From contig JBCFYV010000100.1 in the NCBI GenBank assembly GCA_039000515.1, positions 25,840,351 through 25,904,350 of the forward strand: a stretch of 64,000 nt of DNA. The letters are read 5' to 3'. The first letter of the stretch is position 1. Each line of letters begins with the position of its first letter. Positions 32,426 to 44,042 of this stretch are shown here, piece after piece. The DNA is from Timema cristinae (Eukaryota > Arthropoda > Insecta > Phasmatodea > Timematidae). A model generated the notes under the pieces. The model was not told where the DNA came from, ran no database searches, and worked only from the letters and a program-made list of their open reading frames with translations. Made by a program: the position numbers and the translations under genes.

Positions 32426-32577
32426 TATCCAAGTGTTTTTCTACTCTTTATTCAATTTTTTTCATTTATTTGATGTATTTAACGTGAACCCATTGATTAT
32501 ATCATCACATGACTTATAAACTAACTTAAATATAGAGCAGACACAACCCCCAACCCCCATGCCGTTTATTCATTAGT

Positions 32578-32693
32578 GTGAAAGGGGAAACCCACAGTTC
32601 ACCAATGATACATTGTTTGGCCATGCCGGGAAACAAACCCGGGACCTTTAGCTCAGTATAAAGACACGCTACCAGCTGAGCTAAGGTGTTGGG
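32578..32693 (-). mobile_element. SINE-F / tRNA-like element, copy 2
   Basis: Minus strand CTTAGCTCAGCTGGTAGCGT (A box), CCCGGGTTTGTTTCCCGGC (B box) and the same downstream segment GGCCAAACAATGTATCATTG as copy 1. Confidence 0.8.
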
Positions 32694-32787
32694 CCTTTTC
32701 TACTCTCTTTAGATGAAAACGCGGGAAAATTTCTTCTAAATTCTAATATCCCATTTTTACACTATTATAGTAATACACTGCAAATAG

Positions 32788-33103
32788 GTCGACCTCGGTG
32801 GTCTTGGGTAAAGTGCTCGCCTCAGGGCCTGATGTTCGTGGGTTCAAAACCAGCTGGGGTCGACGGATGTTTTCTAGAGATATAAAACGTAGCACAACTT
32901 CCTTCGGATGGGAAGTAAGGCTATTTGTCCCATGTCAATCGTGGCATATGAAAATAACCCTAGAATATATGTGAAAATACCTTCCCGGCAAAATTGGTAG
33001 TCACTTTCAATCTCCCTCATAGAAATTCCCGCGTGGTGATGTATTCAATCGGTTCAATAGTGCACGTTAAATTACCCAAGCGGGTAGTAAGACGCGGTAC
33101 AAA
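32788..33103 (+). mobile_element. SINE-C copy 2 ending in the SINE-A/B 3' domain
   Basis: SINE-C head (GTCGACCTCGGTGGTCTTGG), B box GGGTTCAAAACC and body run to GTGCACGTTAAATTACCC, then switch to AAGCGGGTAGTAAGACGCGG, the terminus of SINE-A/B. The other three SINE-C copies lack this terminus. Confidence 0.85.
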
Positions 33104-34085
33104 ATAAATTCAGCATAGTTTTTAGAACCAGATTTCAAACATAATAGTTAAAACCTCAGCCAGTTTAAATAAAATTACCTCTCGTACAAACTAATATGTA
33201 ATTAATGAGGTAAGCAGCTCAGATTTTATAACGTCAAACAACGGCCCGAGAGCCACTTAACCTGATGTGGCACGTAATTTGGTCCTTATAAGCATTCATT
33301 GTTCACTTTCTAAGACGCGTATTGTGGGTAAAGTTTTGCTCATTAAGCCGACAACCCCTAAGATGAATTGTTCGACGTTGAGATGAGTCGACTACTTCTT
33401 CCACCACAAATTAGATGGATACTCTGTTCTGATACAGTCTAGACCTCCTGAAGACAATATGGGGTTATAATGACTTTGAAAAAGTCTTTGAAATTATTGT
33501 TAATGTTCTAAGGCGAAAAAAAAAAAACATAAAAAAATATATTTTTGTTGTTAGTAGAATAACTGACAAAGCTTCATTATTCCACATAAGTTGCTGAAGG
33601 AATTTACCATAAAAGAGAATTATAGTGTCATGGCTTTCCCAAGTAAATAATAATATTAATAAGAATTGCATAAAATTGTGATTTAAATTCAAGGCATTCA
33701 AATTTGGATCCGAGATTAAAATAAATGTAACAGCGCACCGCAAAGACTTTCTCTCGCTTTTATCTTAAAATACAGGCCTACATTTACAAAAACTCGTAAG
33801 ATTTGTGGAATGAAATTATAAATCTATACATTGTTGTGGAAACACTACACCAAAGCTCACCAATGAAATAATTTACACTGTTACTTACTCTATGGAACGA
33901 TACACATTGTTAAAGAAAATTGAGGAATATCTTTGTCTACCGAAGAGGATGAAAATCAAAATAATTTCCAAAGACCTTAATCAAAAAGTATATACATTAT
34001 ATTTGCCTACAGGTAATAAATAATTGGTTTTATAAAAATATATTTCAAATAAAATATATGTATCTTTAATATTACTATAACTTTT
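33104..34085. other. Stretch without recognised features
   Basis: AT-rich with only short frames; the 92-codon minus-strand frame at 33465-33743 is hydrophobic and low-complexity in part and is not considered a gene. Confidence 0.5.
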
Positions 34086-34089
34086 CAAT

Positions 34090-34560
34090 GATAAGTTATT
34101 TCGTATCTCAAATAGTTTCGGAGAAAGGATCAAAAGTAGAAAATCTTTTCTCTGTAAAGTACCCTCAAAATAATTTTCATAAGAAAATGAGATTTGCCAT
34201 CTTTTTTATAGTGATAAACCGTGTCTAAATATAAAATGTAATTAAAATCGTTGCAGCAAATTTCGGGAAAATTGATTTCTTTCTCTTTTTTGCTCTTCAG
34301 TAAACTACCCTTGATTTTAAGGTTAGATATTAAATTCCAAAAACCCCTAGGTGAGATCTTATGGAAACATTAGATAAAAAGTTTGAACCCAACCGGTAAA
34401 ATATTTTCAGTTCTAGCCCGAGGTACAGACAGATGGCATTGCGAAACAACTTTTTTGGTTTCAGAGGGTCATAAAACTTTTGACATATATCAAAATCTCG
34501 AATTCGATTTTTTACGATCACAATACTTCTTTCTCCGAGGTGTCGAGAGAAAGTAAACTG
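34090..34560. repeat. Dispersed repeat J, copy 3
   Basis: CTTCAGTAAACTACCCTTG, AACTTTTTTGGTTTCAGAGG and TACGATCACAATACTTCTTTC reproduce the block order of the other J copies. Confidence 0.55.
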
Positions 34561-34683
34561 GTATCCTTTTTGATTCTATTAAAATACTCAAACGGATCCG
34601 AGCATTCCATCTCTATGGTATACCCAACTCTTAAGTTAAAAAATAAAGAAAATTTAACTATTCATTATAATATATATATATAT

Positions 34684-34684
<1 letters not shown>

Positions 34685-34717
<33 letters not shown>
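34685..34717. repeat. (TG)n microsatellite
   Basis: About 16 TG units, preceded by a TATATA run. Confidence 0.95.
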
Positions 34718-34718
<1 letters not shown>

Positions 34719-35377
34719 TCAAAATCTTGTGCTGCAAAAAAAGATACGAATAGAAAAAAAGAAAAGAATAGAAATTAAAGAAATATTCCAAACAACCAAA
34801 GTATAAGAAAATCGTATCTAAGGCTTCTTATTCTTAGGTTTTGAGAAGAAGACAAGATTATAGAAATGATCAAAAAAAGGAAAGATTCAACAAAGAATTG
34901 ATATGAAAACTTTCTCGTCTCTAGTTTCGGGGTTGGTGGTGAATAAGGAGGTAAAATTGGACGAAGAAACTATAAAGCACAAAAATAATATGGAAAAAAA
35001 GAATATAACGAAGAACGGAAAGAAACTGGAAATAAATTAAGACGACAGAAAAGAGAAACTATTTTTTTAATAGATAGAGATAAAAAAAAGGGCAGACAGA
35101 CCCAGTCTCTACAGGTTACAGTAATGTCACTTTGTACTAGACCCATTTATAAACGTTGTAAATATTCATATTAATTATTTGACAATGTCCAACCAAAGTC
35201 TTCACGGAACACAAGTTGGGTGGAAATGGTGGAATGAGGGTGGTGGCGGTGGAATCCTTTTTAACAGTAATGAATATTCCATTAATGTGTTTCTTTTACA
35301 AATACCATACACCGTAAAAACCAAACGTAGACTCAAACGCGCCATATTAACCCCTGGAGGGGTACCAGATTTTGTGA

Positions 35378-35567
35378 TCACTCGGCCTAAGGCGTCAAAC
35401 TCACTCGCATAATAGACTAGACGGGGAAGTTATAAATTAAAGTGTTCGGATCTCAAATGGATGCACTGGAAAAGACTTTCACGGGTGTAAATCATCATCT
35501 TGGTTTCTCCATACTCTTACCCACACAAATGCGGTTGAACTCTGTCCAATATAACCTTTCTTAAGGT
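35378..35567 (+). mobile_element. Degenerate SINE-B copy
   Basis: TCACTCGGCCTAAGGCGTC, GATCTCAAATGGATGCACTG and CACACAAATGCGGTTGAAC lie in SINE-B order; the 3' domain is absent and family H element begins soon after. Confidence 0.5.
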
Positions 35568-35576
35568 AGGATGAAA

Positions 35577-35940
35577 GGGTACGCGAGAAAAGGCAAGTGC
35601 ATTTGCAGTTTTTGTAGCAAAACTTTTGTTTGGCCGAAATAAATAAAATAATGCTCCAGTACAAATCTAGAGTTTATATAATTTTATTTCTATGTTGATA
35701 TCAACAGTTGTTGAATATCTATCATGAGCATAGCGGGATTAGATGAGAAACTTTTTAAATTAAGAAGAAAAGTTGTCATTAATTTCCAAGACACCCTTAA
35801 TAGATATTTAAGAAATTTTGAGATCACCATGTGAAGAAAATTAAATTCCAAGTTCGTACAGGAGAAATATTTTATTTAGTCTGACCAAAGAAAGTTTTTT
35901 CATAAAAATTGCAAAAACACCGGCTTTTCCCCGCGTCCCC
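35577..35940. mobile_element. Palindromic family H, copy 1
   Basis: Arms of about 150 bp run from GGGTACGCGAGAAAAGGC at the left to the complementary GAAAAGCC/ACGCGGGG region at the right, with TAAATAAAATA, TCCAGTA and GATATCAACAGTTGTTGAAT inside. The centre is TTAAATTAAGAAGAAAAG. No coding region. Confidence 0.8.
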
Positions 35941-36472
35941 TTCCATTCCACCTTAAACCTACCCCTTAATTTAAGCAGTCAATAACCTAAGTGTAAAACA
36001 TGATAATCGAGATAAAATTATTTCATGATTGGTAAATAAGTTACGCGACGTTACATATAAGTTGACTTTCTTTTGAATGGACATTTGGAACACCTTTTAG
36101 AAAATACAGGATGGAGCCGAAACTATTAGACGAGTAGCAACTTGAAGATCATCACTTTAATTGAAAAGTAAATATTCACTATATAAATAAAAGCAAGCTA
36201 CATACAAACTACAATTCTTCACTCTTTGATGATAATGTCGGCGGCCTCCTGATTCTGAACAGTCGTGATTGCGAACATGAGATTTGTGATACATAGGGAG
36301 GAGTCCAAATTGCGGACACGACATGTTGCTATGCCATCCTGCCCCTAATTTCATAATAAGGGTGGCCCACGGGGTGGGGGGGTATCAGTCACACGTTCTT
36401 TCAGCCTCGTCAGTCTTAATTTAACTAAATTACATACACGAGTATTTTAGGTTAGGCTAGGTTAGACTAGAC

Positions 36473-37500
36473 CAGGGATCTCAATAGGCAGCCCACGGGC
36501 CAGATGCGGCCCACGAAGGCTGTCAGTCTGGCCGCGGTAAATAATTAAACTGAATATATATATGACTAGTTATCAAAATTGTAAAAAACTTGCAATTTAA
36601 TTTTAACTATGTTTGGGTCTACCTACAAATTTGAATCAAGGTTCTCTGACATTAACAATATAAAAGATTGTTACAGGAACAAATTAAAAAATGTTCATGT
36701 TTAAAACGCCCGGATTAGCAACTACATCATATACTCCCGATTTTAAACAAATTGTTGAAGAAAAACACCCTCATTATCGCCATTATGCCGGGATCACGAT
36801 CAACTTAACGTAAAGGACCTCCTCGTGTGTTTAAATGGATTCGATCACGATGCACTTAACTTAACGTTGACTTGCAGTTAACTTAACGTAAAAGATGTCT
36901 TGGGAGGTCTTTTACTTTACTTTACGTTGCTTGAAGGGTATCACGTGATCTAGCCATCCAATCATTAGGCGAGTGACGTCAACAGGGCTATTTAGTAATT
37001 CATTTGTTGGTATTATGACCAATGTTTACTCTTTAAGGTAAGTTCTAGTGATCAGACATTGAAACAAAATAATTAAACTAAAATAGGGAACTAAATTTAT
37101 TAAAAAAGTTTAGTAATAGCTATTTATTATATTGATTGAAAACTGTAAACATTCACTGATCATCACTTTACAAATAGTACAAAACCACAGATCATACTCG
37201 AGGATGCGTATGTTTGGCTCGAGTTGTTACATTAAATTAAGTGAATCGTGATCACACATAAGTTAAGTTAACTTTAAGTGAACGTTACGTTAAGTTACGT
37301 TAAGTTGATCGTGATACCGGCATTAGTTTTTTTGATAACTAAGGTAAAGTTTGTTTTATAATTTATATTTTAAAAATCCTAAAATAAAAATAGTGTTCAT
37401 ATTATTAAGAGGTACTTAGTTTTCATTCTGAGTAAATTGTGCAAATTTTTAAAATTAAGTTTACACACCCTCTGGCCCGATCCATGAAAAGGATATAAAC
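36473..37500. mobile_element. hAT-like element related to 51426-51714, split by a Harbinger MITE
   Basis: Left end CAGGGATCTCAATAGGCAGC, then CCCACGAAGG(C/A)TGTCAGTCTGG and AAATAATTAAACTGAATATA, as in the copy at 51426. After the insert, GAGGTACTTAGTTTTCATTC matches the right part of that copy. The exact right end is unclear. Confidence 0.6.
36786..37322. mobile_element. PIF/Harbinger-like MITE with TTA duplication
   Basis: 28-bp inverted ends, TGCCGGGATCACGATCAACT at the left and, on the opposite strand, TGCCGGTATCACGATCAACT at the right (one mismatch over 28). Flanked by TTA on both sides (36783-36785 and 37323-37325). AACTTAACGT-type subterminal repeats occur many times near both ends, as expected for transposase or accessory-protein binding sites. 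537 bp, no coding frame. It is inserted in the hAT-like element. Confidence 0.85.
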
Positions 37501-37740
37501 ATGATTTATAACTTTGTATTTAATAGATTGGAGTAGTTAATTCATTCCGAATGAATACAATGAAGAGTGAAAACTGATCTAACTGTGCCCAAAACTATTT
37601 CTTATCGTAATTTGAGCAATGATGTATTTTTCAACTATAGCAGGAGTCAAACCCGGCACAGTTGACAAGGCTCGCTATTGACTGAACTGAAAGGTCGGAC
37701 CTTACGACGGCTGATACCACTAGCTGTTTTAGTTGTTGTT

Positions 37741-38036
37741 GACAACGGTGATCTTGGGTGAAGTGCTCACCGCAGGATCCGATGTTCGTTGGTTCAAAAC
37801 CAGCAGAGGTAGACGGATTTGTCTTGAGCGATAACAATCCGTAGCACAACTTCCATCGGAGGGGACGTAAAGCTGTCGGTCCCAGGTCGATTGTGACATG
37901 TGAAAGAACCCTGGAGGGTTGTAAAAATACCATTACAGACAAAATTGTTAGGCCCTTTCACTCTCACCCAGAGAAATTCTCGTATGCTGATATAGTGAGT
38001 CGGTTAATAAAATGCACGTTAAAACCTTAAATAACA
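37741..38036 (+). mobile_element. SINE-C copy 3
   Basis: AACGGTGATCTTGGGTGAAG head, GGTTCAAAACCAGC B box, AGCACAACTTCCATCGGAGG body, ends CACGTTAAAACCTTAAATAA. Confidence 0.85.
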
Positions 38037-38094
38037 AATATATTTTAATTCTTTATTAAATTATATATCCCCATCGGTGTGCCCACGAACTAAA

Positions 38095-38265
38095 CGCCAA
38101 GCACGTCGAGTTTAGTTTATCGGTGACGAGGGGGTCAAGGTTCAAAGCCCTATCTCCCTCCACGCAAATACAGGATATATTTCCTTTATATACTCAACTG
38201 CTACATCACTACACCATTTGTGTAAATATACGAGATGCCCGGATGGGTGGTAAGCCGCAGTACAA
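38095..38265 (+). mobile_element. Degenerate SINE-B copy
   Basis: GGTCAAGGTTCAAAGCCCTA, CTCCCTCCACGCAAATACAG and a weakened 3' end CCCGGATGGGTGGTAAGCCG. Confidence 0.65.
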
Positions 38266-38343
38266 GTGTGAGATATTAGTTTTGTCAGTATAAATGCTCA
38301 TATTTTTTTTCCTGTTTTACCAAGATGGGAAAGAAACACTTGG

Positions 38344-38660
38344 AAAGGTTTAAAATGGTGCTGGAGAAGACTTGATAAGTGAGATCATGTGAATAGACAG
38401 GCTGACAAATGAACAAGTCTTAAGAAGTGTGGGTGAGAAAGCCATTTTGGATGTCATTTTCTCTGGTACAAAGCAAACTTGATTTGGATACATCCTTAGG
38501 AGGAACTGTCTTCTGCACGACGTCGTTGAAGGCATGATTGAGGAGGAAGAGTAGCTTAGGAAGCAGTAGGATTTAAACATTAGATGACTGATGGAAAGAA
38601 GAAAACTCTGGGAATTCGGGGAAAGAGTTAGAGGACAGTGCGAAATGGCAGTCTAAGTTC
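38344..38660 (+). pseudogene. LINE reverse-transcriptase C-terminal remnant, RTE-like
   Basis: In one frame, with two UGA codons standing where tryptophan is expected, it reads (W)IDRLTNEQVLRSVGEK, then (W)FGYILRRNCLLHDVVEG and MIEEEE before a stop. The pattern W-x-D-R-x-T-N-E-x-V-L-x-x-V-G-E...W-x-G-H-x-L-R...x-V-x-E-G is the region after the polymerase domain in RTE-type and related endonuclease-reverse transcriptase LINEs. The polymerase itself is absent. The open frame on the opposite strand is a shadow. Confidence 0.6.
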
Positions 38661-38794
38661 ACTGACAAAAGGAATGGACCTGTCGTAAGACAGAAAACCT
38701 AATGATAATAACCAAAACATATGCTCTCACGAATTCACTGCTACCCCAGATATTATAACTCCAATATTTCGGTTTGGTGATCAATATTTAACGT

Positions 38795-39010
38795 ACTGTA
38801 TAGGTAGAAATATGACAGCTAGAAAGCCAACTAGATCTTCTTTCCCGTGTTCATAAGTCAAGCCATGTTATCTGCAGCTGTCAGTGTTGATAGTAATGCT
38901 CAATACCTATAAAATAACACTAATATTAGATTAAAATGTTACCAACGTTGACGGCAAAAAATATGCTTGTATGTCCTAAAAAATCTCTTCCTGTAAAAAT
39001 TGAACTGTAC
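38795..39010 (+). mobile_element. MITE-G copy 6
   Basis: TCAAGCCATGTTATCTGCAG, CAATACCTATAAAATAACAC and right end CTTCCTGTAAAAATTGAACT. Confidence 0.75.
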
Positions 39011-39653
39011 AAATAAATACAACAAAAACCATCGAGAGCTTATGATTCGGAGCTCTTTAAAATCCCAACAAGACGAAATCCCTTCTACAATAATCCTCAG
39101 CCACAACCAATCTACCAAGAGAAAACCGGAAGACACTGTCTCTGTAGATGATTGATTACGTCACGGAATAAATCATTCACCGAATGTACGAGCGCTTACA
39201 GTTTGTTACGAGTGTCGCCAACAGGACAATACAAAGAAGAGGAAATAAAAAGGAGGGGTGTATTGTTTTAGCGGCCAACATCTTGTTTAAAGATGTAACT
39301 ACGAGGGGAAGAAAACAAAACCTACAACAAAACTACAGAAAAGGAAACTAAATGTAAATTTGCATATCAAGTAAAAGGATCCGTCTGGTGTGGTAGGTGC
39401 GTGATTAGAATGCCATGGGGTCGACCCCCGAGGAAGGAACAAAACATTGCATTAGGAATGCCAAGGTGATGGATAGAGGTGCATCAGTAGGTGCTGTAGG
39501 GAAGGGAGGAGGGGGGTCAGAAGAGAAGGAGGGGATATTGCTGTCAGGACGACACGCAATCTTTTTTTCGGAAAAGAAAAAAAAAAAGAAAAATTCAGCG
39601 CTTCAACTTGTCACGAAACAGAATTATATACAGACATTATTACTCTAGAATAT

Positions 39654-39864
39654 TATAGTACAATTTTCATAGGAAGAAAGCTAGAAAAATTACTAGAGCT
39701 ACTTTCACGTATTCATACGTCAGGTCATGTGATCTACAGCTGTCACTTTTGATATATACATACATATACTTCTAAAGTAACACTAACATAGTAAAATGCT
39801 ATCAATGTAAGCAGGAAAACAATGTTTATTTCATAAAGGGTTTTTCTACGAAAATTGAACTATA
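39654..39864 (+). mobile_element. MITE-G copy 7, intact ends
   Basis: Best reference copy: left TATAGTACAATTTTCATAGG, right (complement) TATAGTTCAATTTTCGTAGA, 211 bp between TA borders. Core TCATGTGATCTACAGCTGTC and AATGCTATCAATG. TA borders and short inverted ends fit a Tc1/mariner-type MITE, but the class is inferred. Confidence 0.85.
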
Positions 39865-39901
39865 CTATATCTACTTTCGTGTAGTCAATCGCCAAGCCTA
39901 A

Positions 39902-40130
39902 GGTCTCACAACTCATCCAGGTTATGAGAATATTTACACTAATGTGGTAGGTATAATAAAAGTAACGTTTAGGGTAGGTTTACACGCATTTGCGTGGAGG
40001 GGAAGTGGAAAACCATTTAGAGAAATGTTAACCTTGTTTCACCCGACCGGGATTCGACCCCTTATCCCTCCGTGATCGGCAGTTTGGCCTATTTAAAGAG
40101 TGACGCGTGGCACCATTTGACTACACAAAT
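39902..40130 (-). mobile_element. SINE-B copy
   Basis: CACAACTCATCCAGGTTATG, GCATTTGCGTGGAGGGGAAG, B box complement GGGATTCGACCCC, decayed head. Confidence 0.78.
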
Positions 40131-40378
40131 CCTTAATACATGAATAGCATCCGCATTGGTAAGCTAAAATATAAATTTCCCAAGCTTGATTTTTCCTTTA
40201 TCACTGTTCTTGGATTAAGAATTAATTTGGAATTGATTTTAAAAACTGGCAATGTGCATCAGTAAATAATTGTTTATAAATGTCTTTAAGGGTTGTATCA
40301 TCCCAGTAATTTGATATAATACAATATTACTGATATTAAAAAATTTCTTATTCAACGCGAATTTATGATTTTTCTTTA

Positions 40379-40895
40379 AGGTGAGCGTGAGAAATGGCCA
40401 GTGTTTTTAAGTTTTATAGCAAAAAAAAAAATTATTTCACCAAAATAAATAAAATACTGCCCCAGTACAAACATTGAAGTTAATGTTCTTCACATGGTGA
40501 AACCAACAATTTTGGATATCTGTCAAGAGTGTCCTGGAATTAAATGACAACTTTTTCTCTCAATTTAAAAAGTTTGTCATCTAATGCTTCTATTTTCTTA
40601 GTAAATAAAATATTTCTCCAGTAGAAAAAAAAGAGTTTAATTTTCTTCCCATGGTGATATCAACAGTTGTTGAATATCTGTCATGAACATAGCGGCATTA
40701 GATGAGAAACTTTTTAAATTAAGAGAGAAAGTTGTCATTAAATTCCAGGACATCCTTGACAGATATTAAAAATCTGTTGATATCACCATGTGATGAAAAT
40801 TAAACTATGTTTCTACTGGAGAAATATTTGTTTCATTTTGACAAAAAAGAAATTGCTATACAAACTTCAAAAACACTTAACTTTCTCGCGTTCCC
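40379..40895. mobile_element. Palindromic family H, composite copy 2
   Basis: One and a half units: a left part from GGTGAGCGTGAGAAATGG to about 40610, then a more complete palindrome to the right end TTTCTCGCGTTCCC. TAAATAAAATA(C/T)T, GTTGATATCACCATGTGA and its complement mark the arms. Confidence 0.75.
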
Positions 40896-41739
40896 TAAAT
40901 CCCCACTTTAAATTGGACAGTTTTTTTTTAAATTTTGAATATCACGGTTCCAAACATGTCTGCGTAGTCAACTCTCCTTATTTTATTATGAATACAATAT
41001 TTTGATAACTTTTATAAATTGCACTTTGGGAGTGAAATAACCCGTTAACACGTATTATTACTTATTTTATGTAAAATCGCAACGAGTTTAAACTATCATG
41101 ACAGGCATCTTCGTATTCATATTTTGAAAGGGAAATGACAATCGAATGATTTGCATAATCGACCCGTAGGGGTCTTAAAAACCTTTTCCTGAATCAAATC
41201 TCTTTTTATGGCCATACAGGGTGTTGCGAAATACAACGATAACAAAGTGCAGAACAACTGTTCACTATAAAAAGTTAGGACATAAAATTGAAAGTAACAT
41301 TTTCATTAAGTCAATAGTTTTATCACAAAATGCATTTTAGTTCTGCCATTTGTGGTTATGTAGGATGTGATGTGCAGCAGTGTGTCTGCTACTCCGCCAA
41401 GTGCAACGCCTATAGTAGTAAATAAATGCCAATAAAAAATTAAAATTAGATTTAGCGATTCGCCAAAAGGAAATGAAACAGAGCTAAAGAGAAGGGGTAG
41501 AAGGTTAGAGGGGTGGGGGGGCGAATTCTCCCTTACCTCAGCCTCGCACCATTATTTAAAATAGTCCCGTTACTGAAACTAGCATTCATTTTGGAAATTT
41601 CCATATTTTAAATACTCTTTACTTGAACTTTAATGTCCTAAAATTTGATTAGAAACCCACCAATATCGGTGCGCACGTGGATAAAAGACTCAGTTCCACC
41701 CAACCTAGTTTTCTGGGGATGGGGATGTTATGTTATAAT

Positions 41740-41875
41740 TTCAGTATTGTTTCCTAAATTGTTTTCCATTTTCCATTCACTCAAATGAGGGTACAATTCC
41801 TCTAAAATCATCTTCTTCGTCCTTACCCTATTAATTTAAATACATAGATATAACAGACGGGCAGTAACATTCTGA
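41740..41875 (+). mobile_element. Degenerate SINE-B body
   Basis: TTCCTAAATTGTTTTCCATT and CACTCAAATGAGGGTACAAT, with a scrap of 3' domain GACGGGCAGTAAC. Confidence 0.6.
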
Positions 41876-42399
41876 GAAAACAAATATAAAGAACGCCACT
41901 GTGTACGTTTTATCCACAAATCTTGTGACACCCTGTATATTCATATTCAACTTGCAATGACCTTAAGATCGTAATAATTCATTCCGCCTGGAGGCACAGA
42001 GCATTAATATTAATATCTCTGTCTTCTTGACCACCTCTCACGCGTATCTGGAGCTTTGAGGAACTAGTTTTAGATTCAAGAATGTATCCATCCGCTCTTC
42101 TTGCCGTGTGTAACTCCCCGTGTCACGTGATTACCACTGTACTATCCACCGCCCGCGGACACGAGCATTATAACCTATTACGCCATGGCGCCTATTAATA
42201 GGTTTGTACTCATTTCACCATGAGCAGCTTATGCTGTTATTAGCGGGTTTTACAAGTATACTACTACAATTTCCTTATGAATAAATCTTTTAGAGTATCT
42301 TAAAAAAACAAAACATTGCAAACAATGAATGGAAAGTCACTAATGTCAACCCTAGTAGAAATAATTTTTATTTGTTTAGTTAAAGTATATAGATTTCTT

Positions 42400-42648
42400 T
42401 ATCACTACGTCTAACTACCTGTTCAGGTTTTACACATATCATGTACTAATTACGATAATAATTTAGGGATGGGAAAGTTTTAATTTAGAGAAAGTGTACC
42501 GCATTTGCGTAGAGGGAGAGTGTAAAACCGCTTTGAGAAAGCAATCCTCAGTTGACCTGACCAAGATTCGAACTCCAATCCCCTGTCATTGGTAGTCAAG
42601 TCTAACACTAGAGTGACGCCTTATGCCATGCAACCACCGAAGCAGGTT
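42400..42648 (-). mobile_element. SINE-B copy
   Basis: TATCACTACGTCTAACTACC, GCATTTGCGTAGAGGGAGAG, and head ATGCAACCACCGAAGCAGG. Confidence 0.82.
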
Positions 42649-42800
42649 ACTGCAGAGTTGACATTTTCAACTCTGCCATAAGCCACCCCAGTTCTGCGAT
42701 AAAGAGCTCACTTTTTGTATCCACACATAGATTCTTGTCTCTCGCACTCCTAGAGTGTAGAACGGAGTGCCGTTTAGAGGAGTGTCTTGATCTTAGTGTA

Positions 42801-43074
42801 TTATTATTAGCACCGCGTCTTACTACCCGTTCGGGTTGACGCACTTACGCTAATGTGTAATGGTAGGGTGATAGTGAGATGAAATGGAGGACCTACAGTT
42901 TAACGTGGAATTCTGAACCACGGTGGAGGCCTGGCATTCCCACACATTCACAAGATGTCCTTGTCAGAGGTGAAGGAAGGGTTTGGAATCAGATAAATCT
43001 GTGCCAGGACCGAGGATTGAACCCGGCCCCAGCACAGAAGTCTGACACCTTACCCCAAGACCAACAGGTCACCC
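42801..43074 (-). mobile_element. Full-length SINE-A
   Basis: Complete copy flanked by ATCTTAGTGTA (42790-42800 and 43075-43085). The 128-codon plus-strand frame here (with an [16 protein letters not shown] peptide) is its reverse translation, extended into the adjoining SINE-C. Confidence 0.95.
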
Positions 43075-43173
43075 ATCTTAGTGTAGCACTCTTGTTGCGC
43101 CGCAGTCCGCGAGCCAAACATTCACGTGCGCCTGGCACTCCCCGGTCCAAACCTGCAGGTAAGACTGCACGTG

Positions 43174-43464
43174 TCGACCTCGGTAATCTTGGGGTAAAAT
43201 GCCCGCCTCAAGATCCCGATGTTAAGGGGTTCAAACCCAGACGGGGTCGATGGGATTTTTCTTGAGCGATAAAAATCCGTAGCACAACTTCCTTCGGAGG
43301 GGAAGTAAATCCGTCAGTCCCATGTCGATTGTGGTATGTACAAGAACCCTAGAAAGTATGTGAAAATACATTTCCCGGTAAAATTGGTAGCTCCTTTAGC
43401 TCTCGCTCATAGCAATTCTCATGTGATGGTATGATCAATCAGTTCAGAAAGTACACGTTAAAAA
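43174..43464 (+). mobile_element. SINE-C copy 4
   Basis: TCGACCTCGGTAATCTTGGG head, GGGTTCAAACCC B box, AAATCCGTAGCACAACTTCC body, terminus AAAGTACACGTTAAAA. Confidence 0.88.
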
Positions 43465-43599
43465 GCGTGTAAGTGCAACGCCCGCTATTATCTCGCGCTC
43501 TTCGAAGCACTTATAAATTGACAGTTAAGTCATGTAACGCTGATTAGTGGGGATGGGGACTCGGGTTAACGCAACTTTTTTTTTTTAATTTAGCCCTCA

Positions 43600-43800
43600 T
43601 TAATGGGCACGACGAACCAAGCCCCAGGTTTGTCTTATCTGTTTTGTCAATGACGGAGAGGTGAAAGTTAGAATTCTGGGATTTGTTTTATAAATTGTTG
43701 TCCACTTTCACCTTCACGCAAATGTGGTACATTTTTCTCTAAATCTATATAGATTTTTTTCATACCCGTATCCTATGCTGTATTCCGGATAGGTATTAAT
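43600..43800 (+). mobile_element. Degenerate SINE-B-like copy
   Basis: CAATGACGGAGAGGTGAAAG, TCACCTTCACGCAAATGTGG and ATTCCGGATAGGTATTAATA preserve SINE-B order with heavy mutation. Confidence 0.55.
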
Positions 43801-44042
43801 ATTGTGAACAAAATTAACCAATATAGTTTAATAATCTATAACTTAACAATCTTGCAAAAAAAAAAAATATGTAAAAAAAAAATTTAGGCCTTAAGTCTGG
43901 ATCATTATATTTAAATTCGAAAATAAAATAAGACACCAACCCTTCTTAACAACCGTGAAGTAATATCTTTATCTACTTCTAAAATCATATAAATAAACAT
44001 TTTAAAACAGTTTCAACTTAACTATGAGGTAAATTGGCCTGT

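Noticed and set aside
34480..34806. 108-codon frame with a VCVCVC run
   Set aside because: Produced by the (TG)n microsatellite and AT-rich flanks.
42879..43265. 128-codon plus-strand open frame
   Set aside because: It runs through the SINE-A at 42801-43074 in reverse and into a SINE-C; similar peptides ([12 protein letters not shown]) arise from other SINE-A copies such as 55806-56129.
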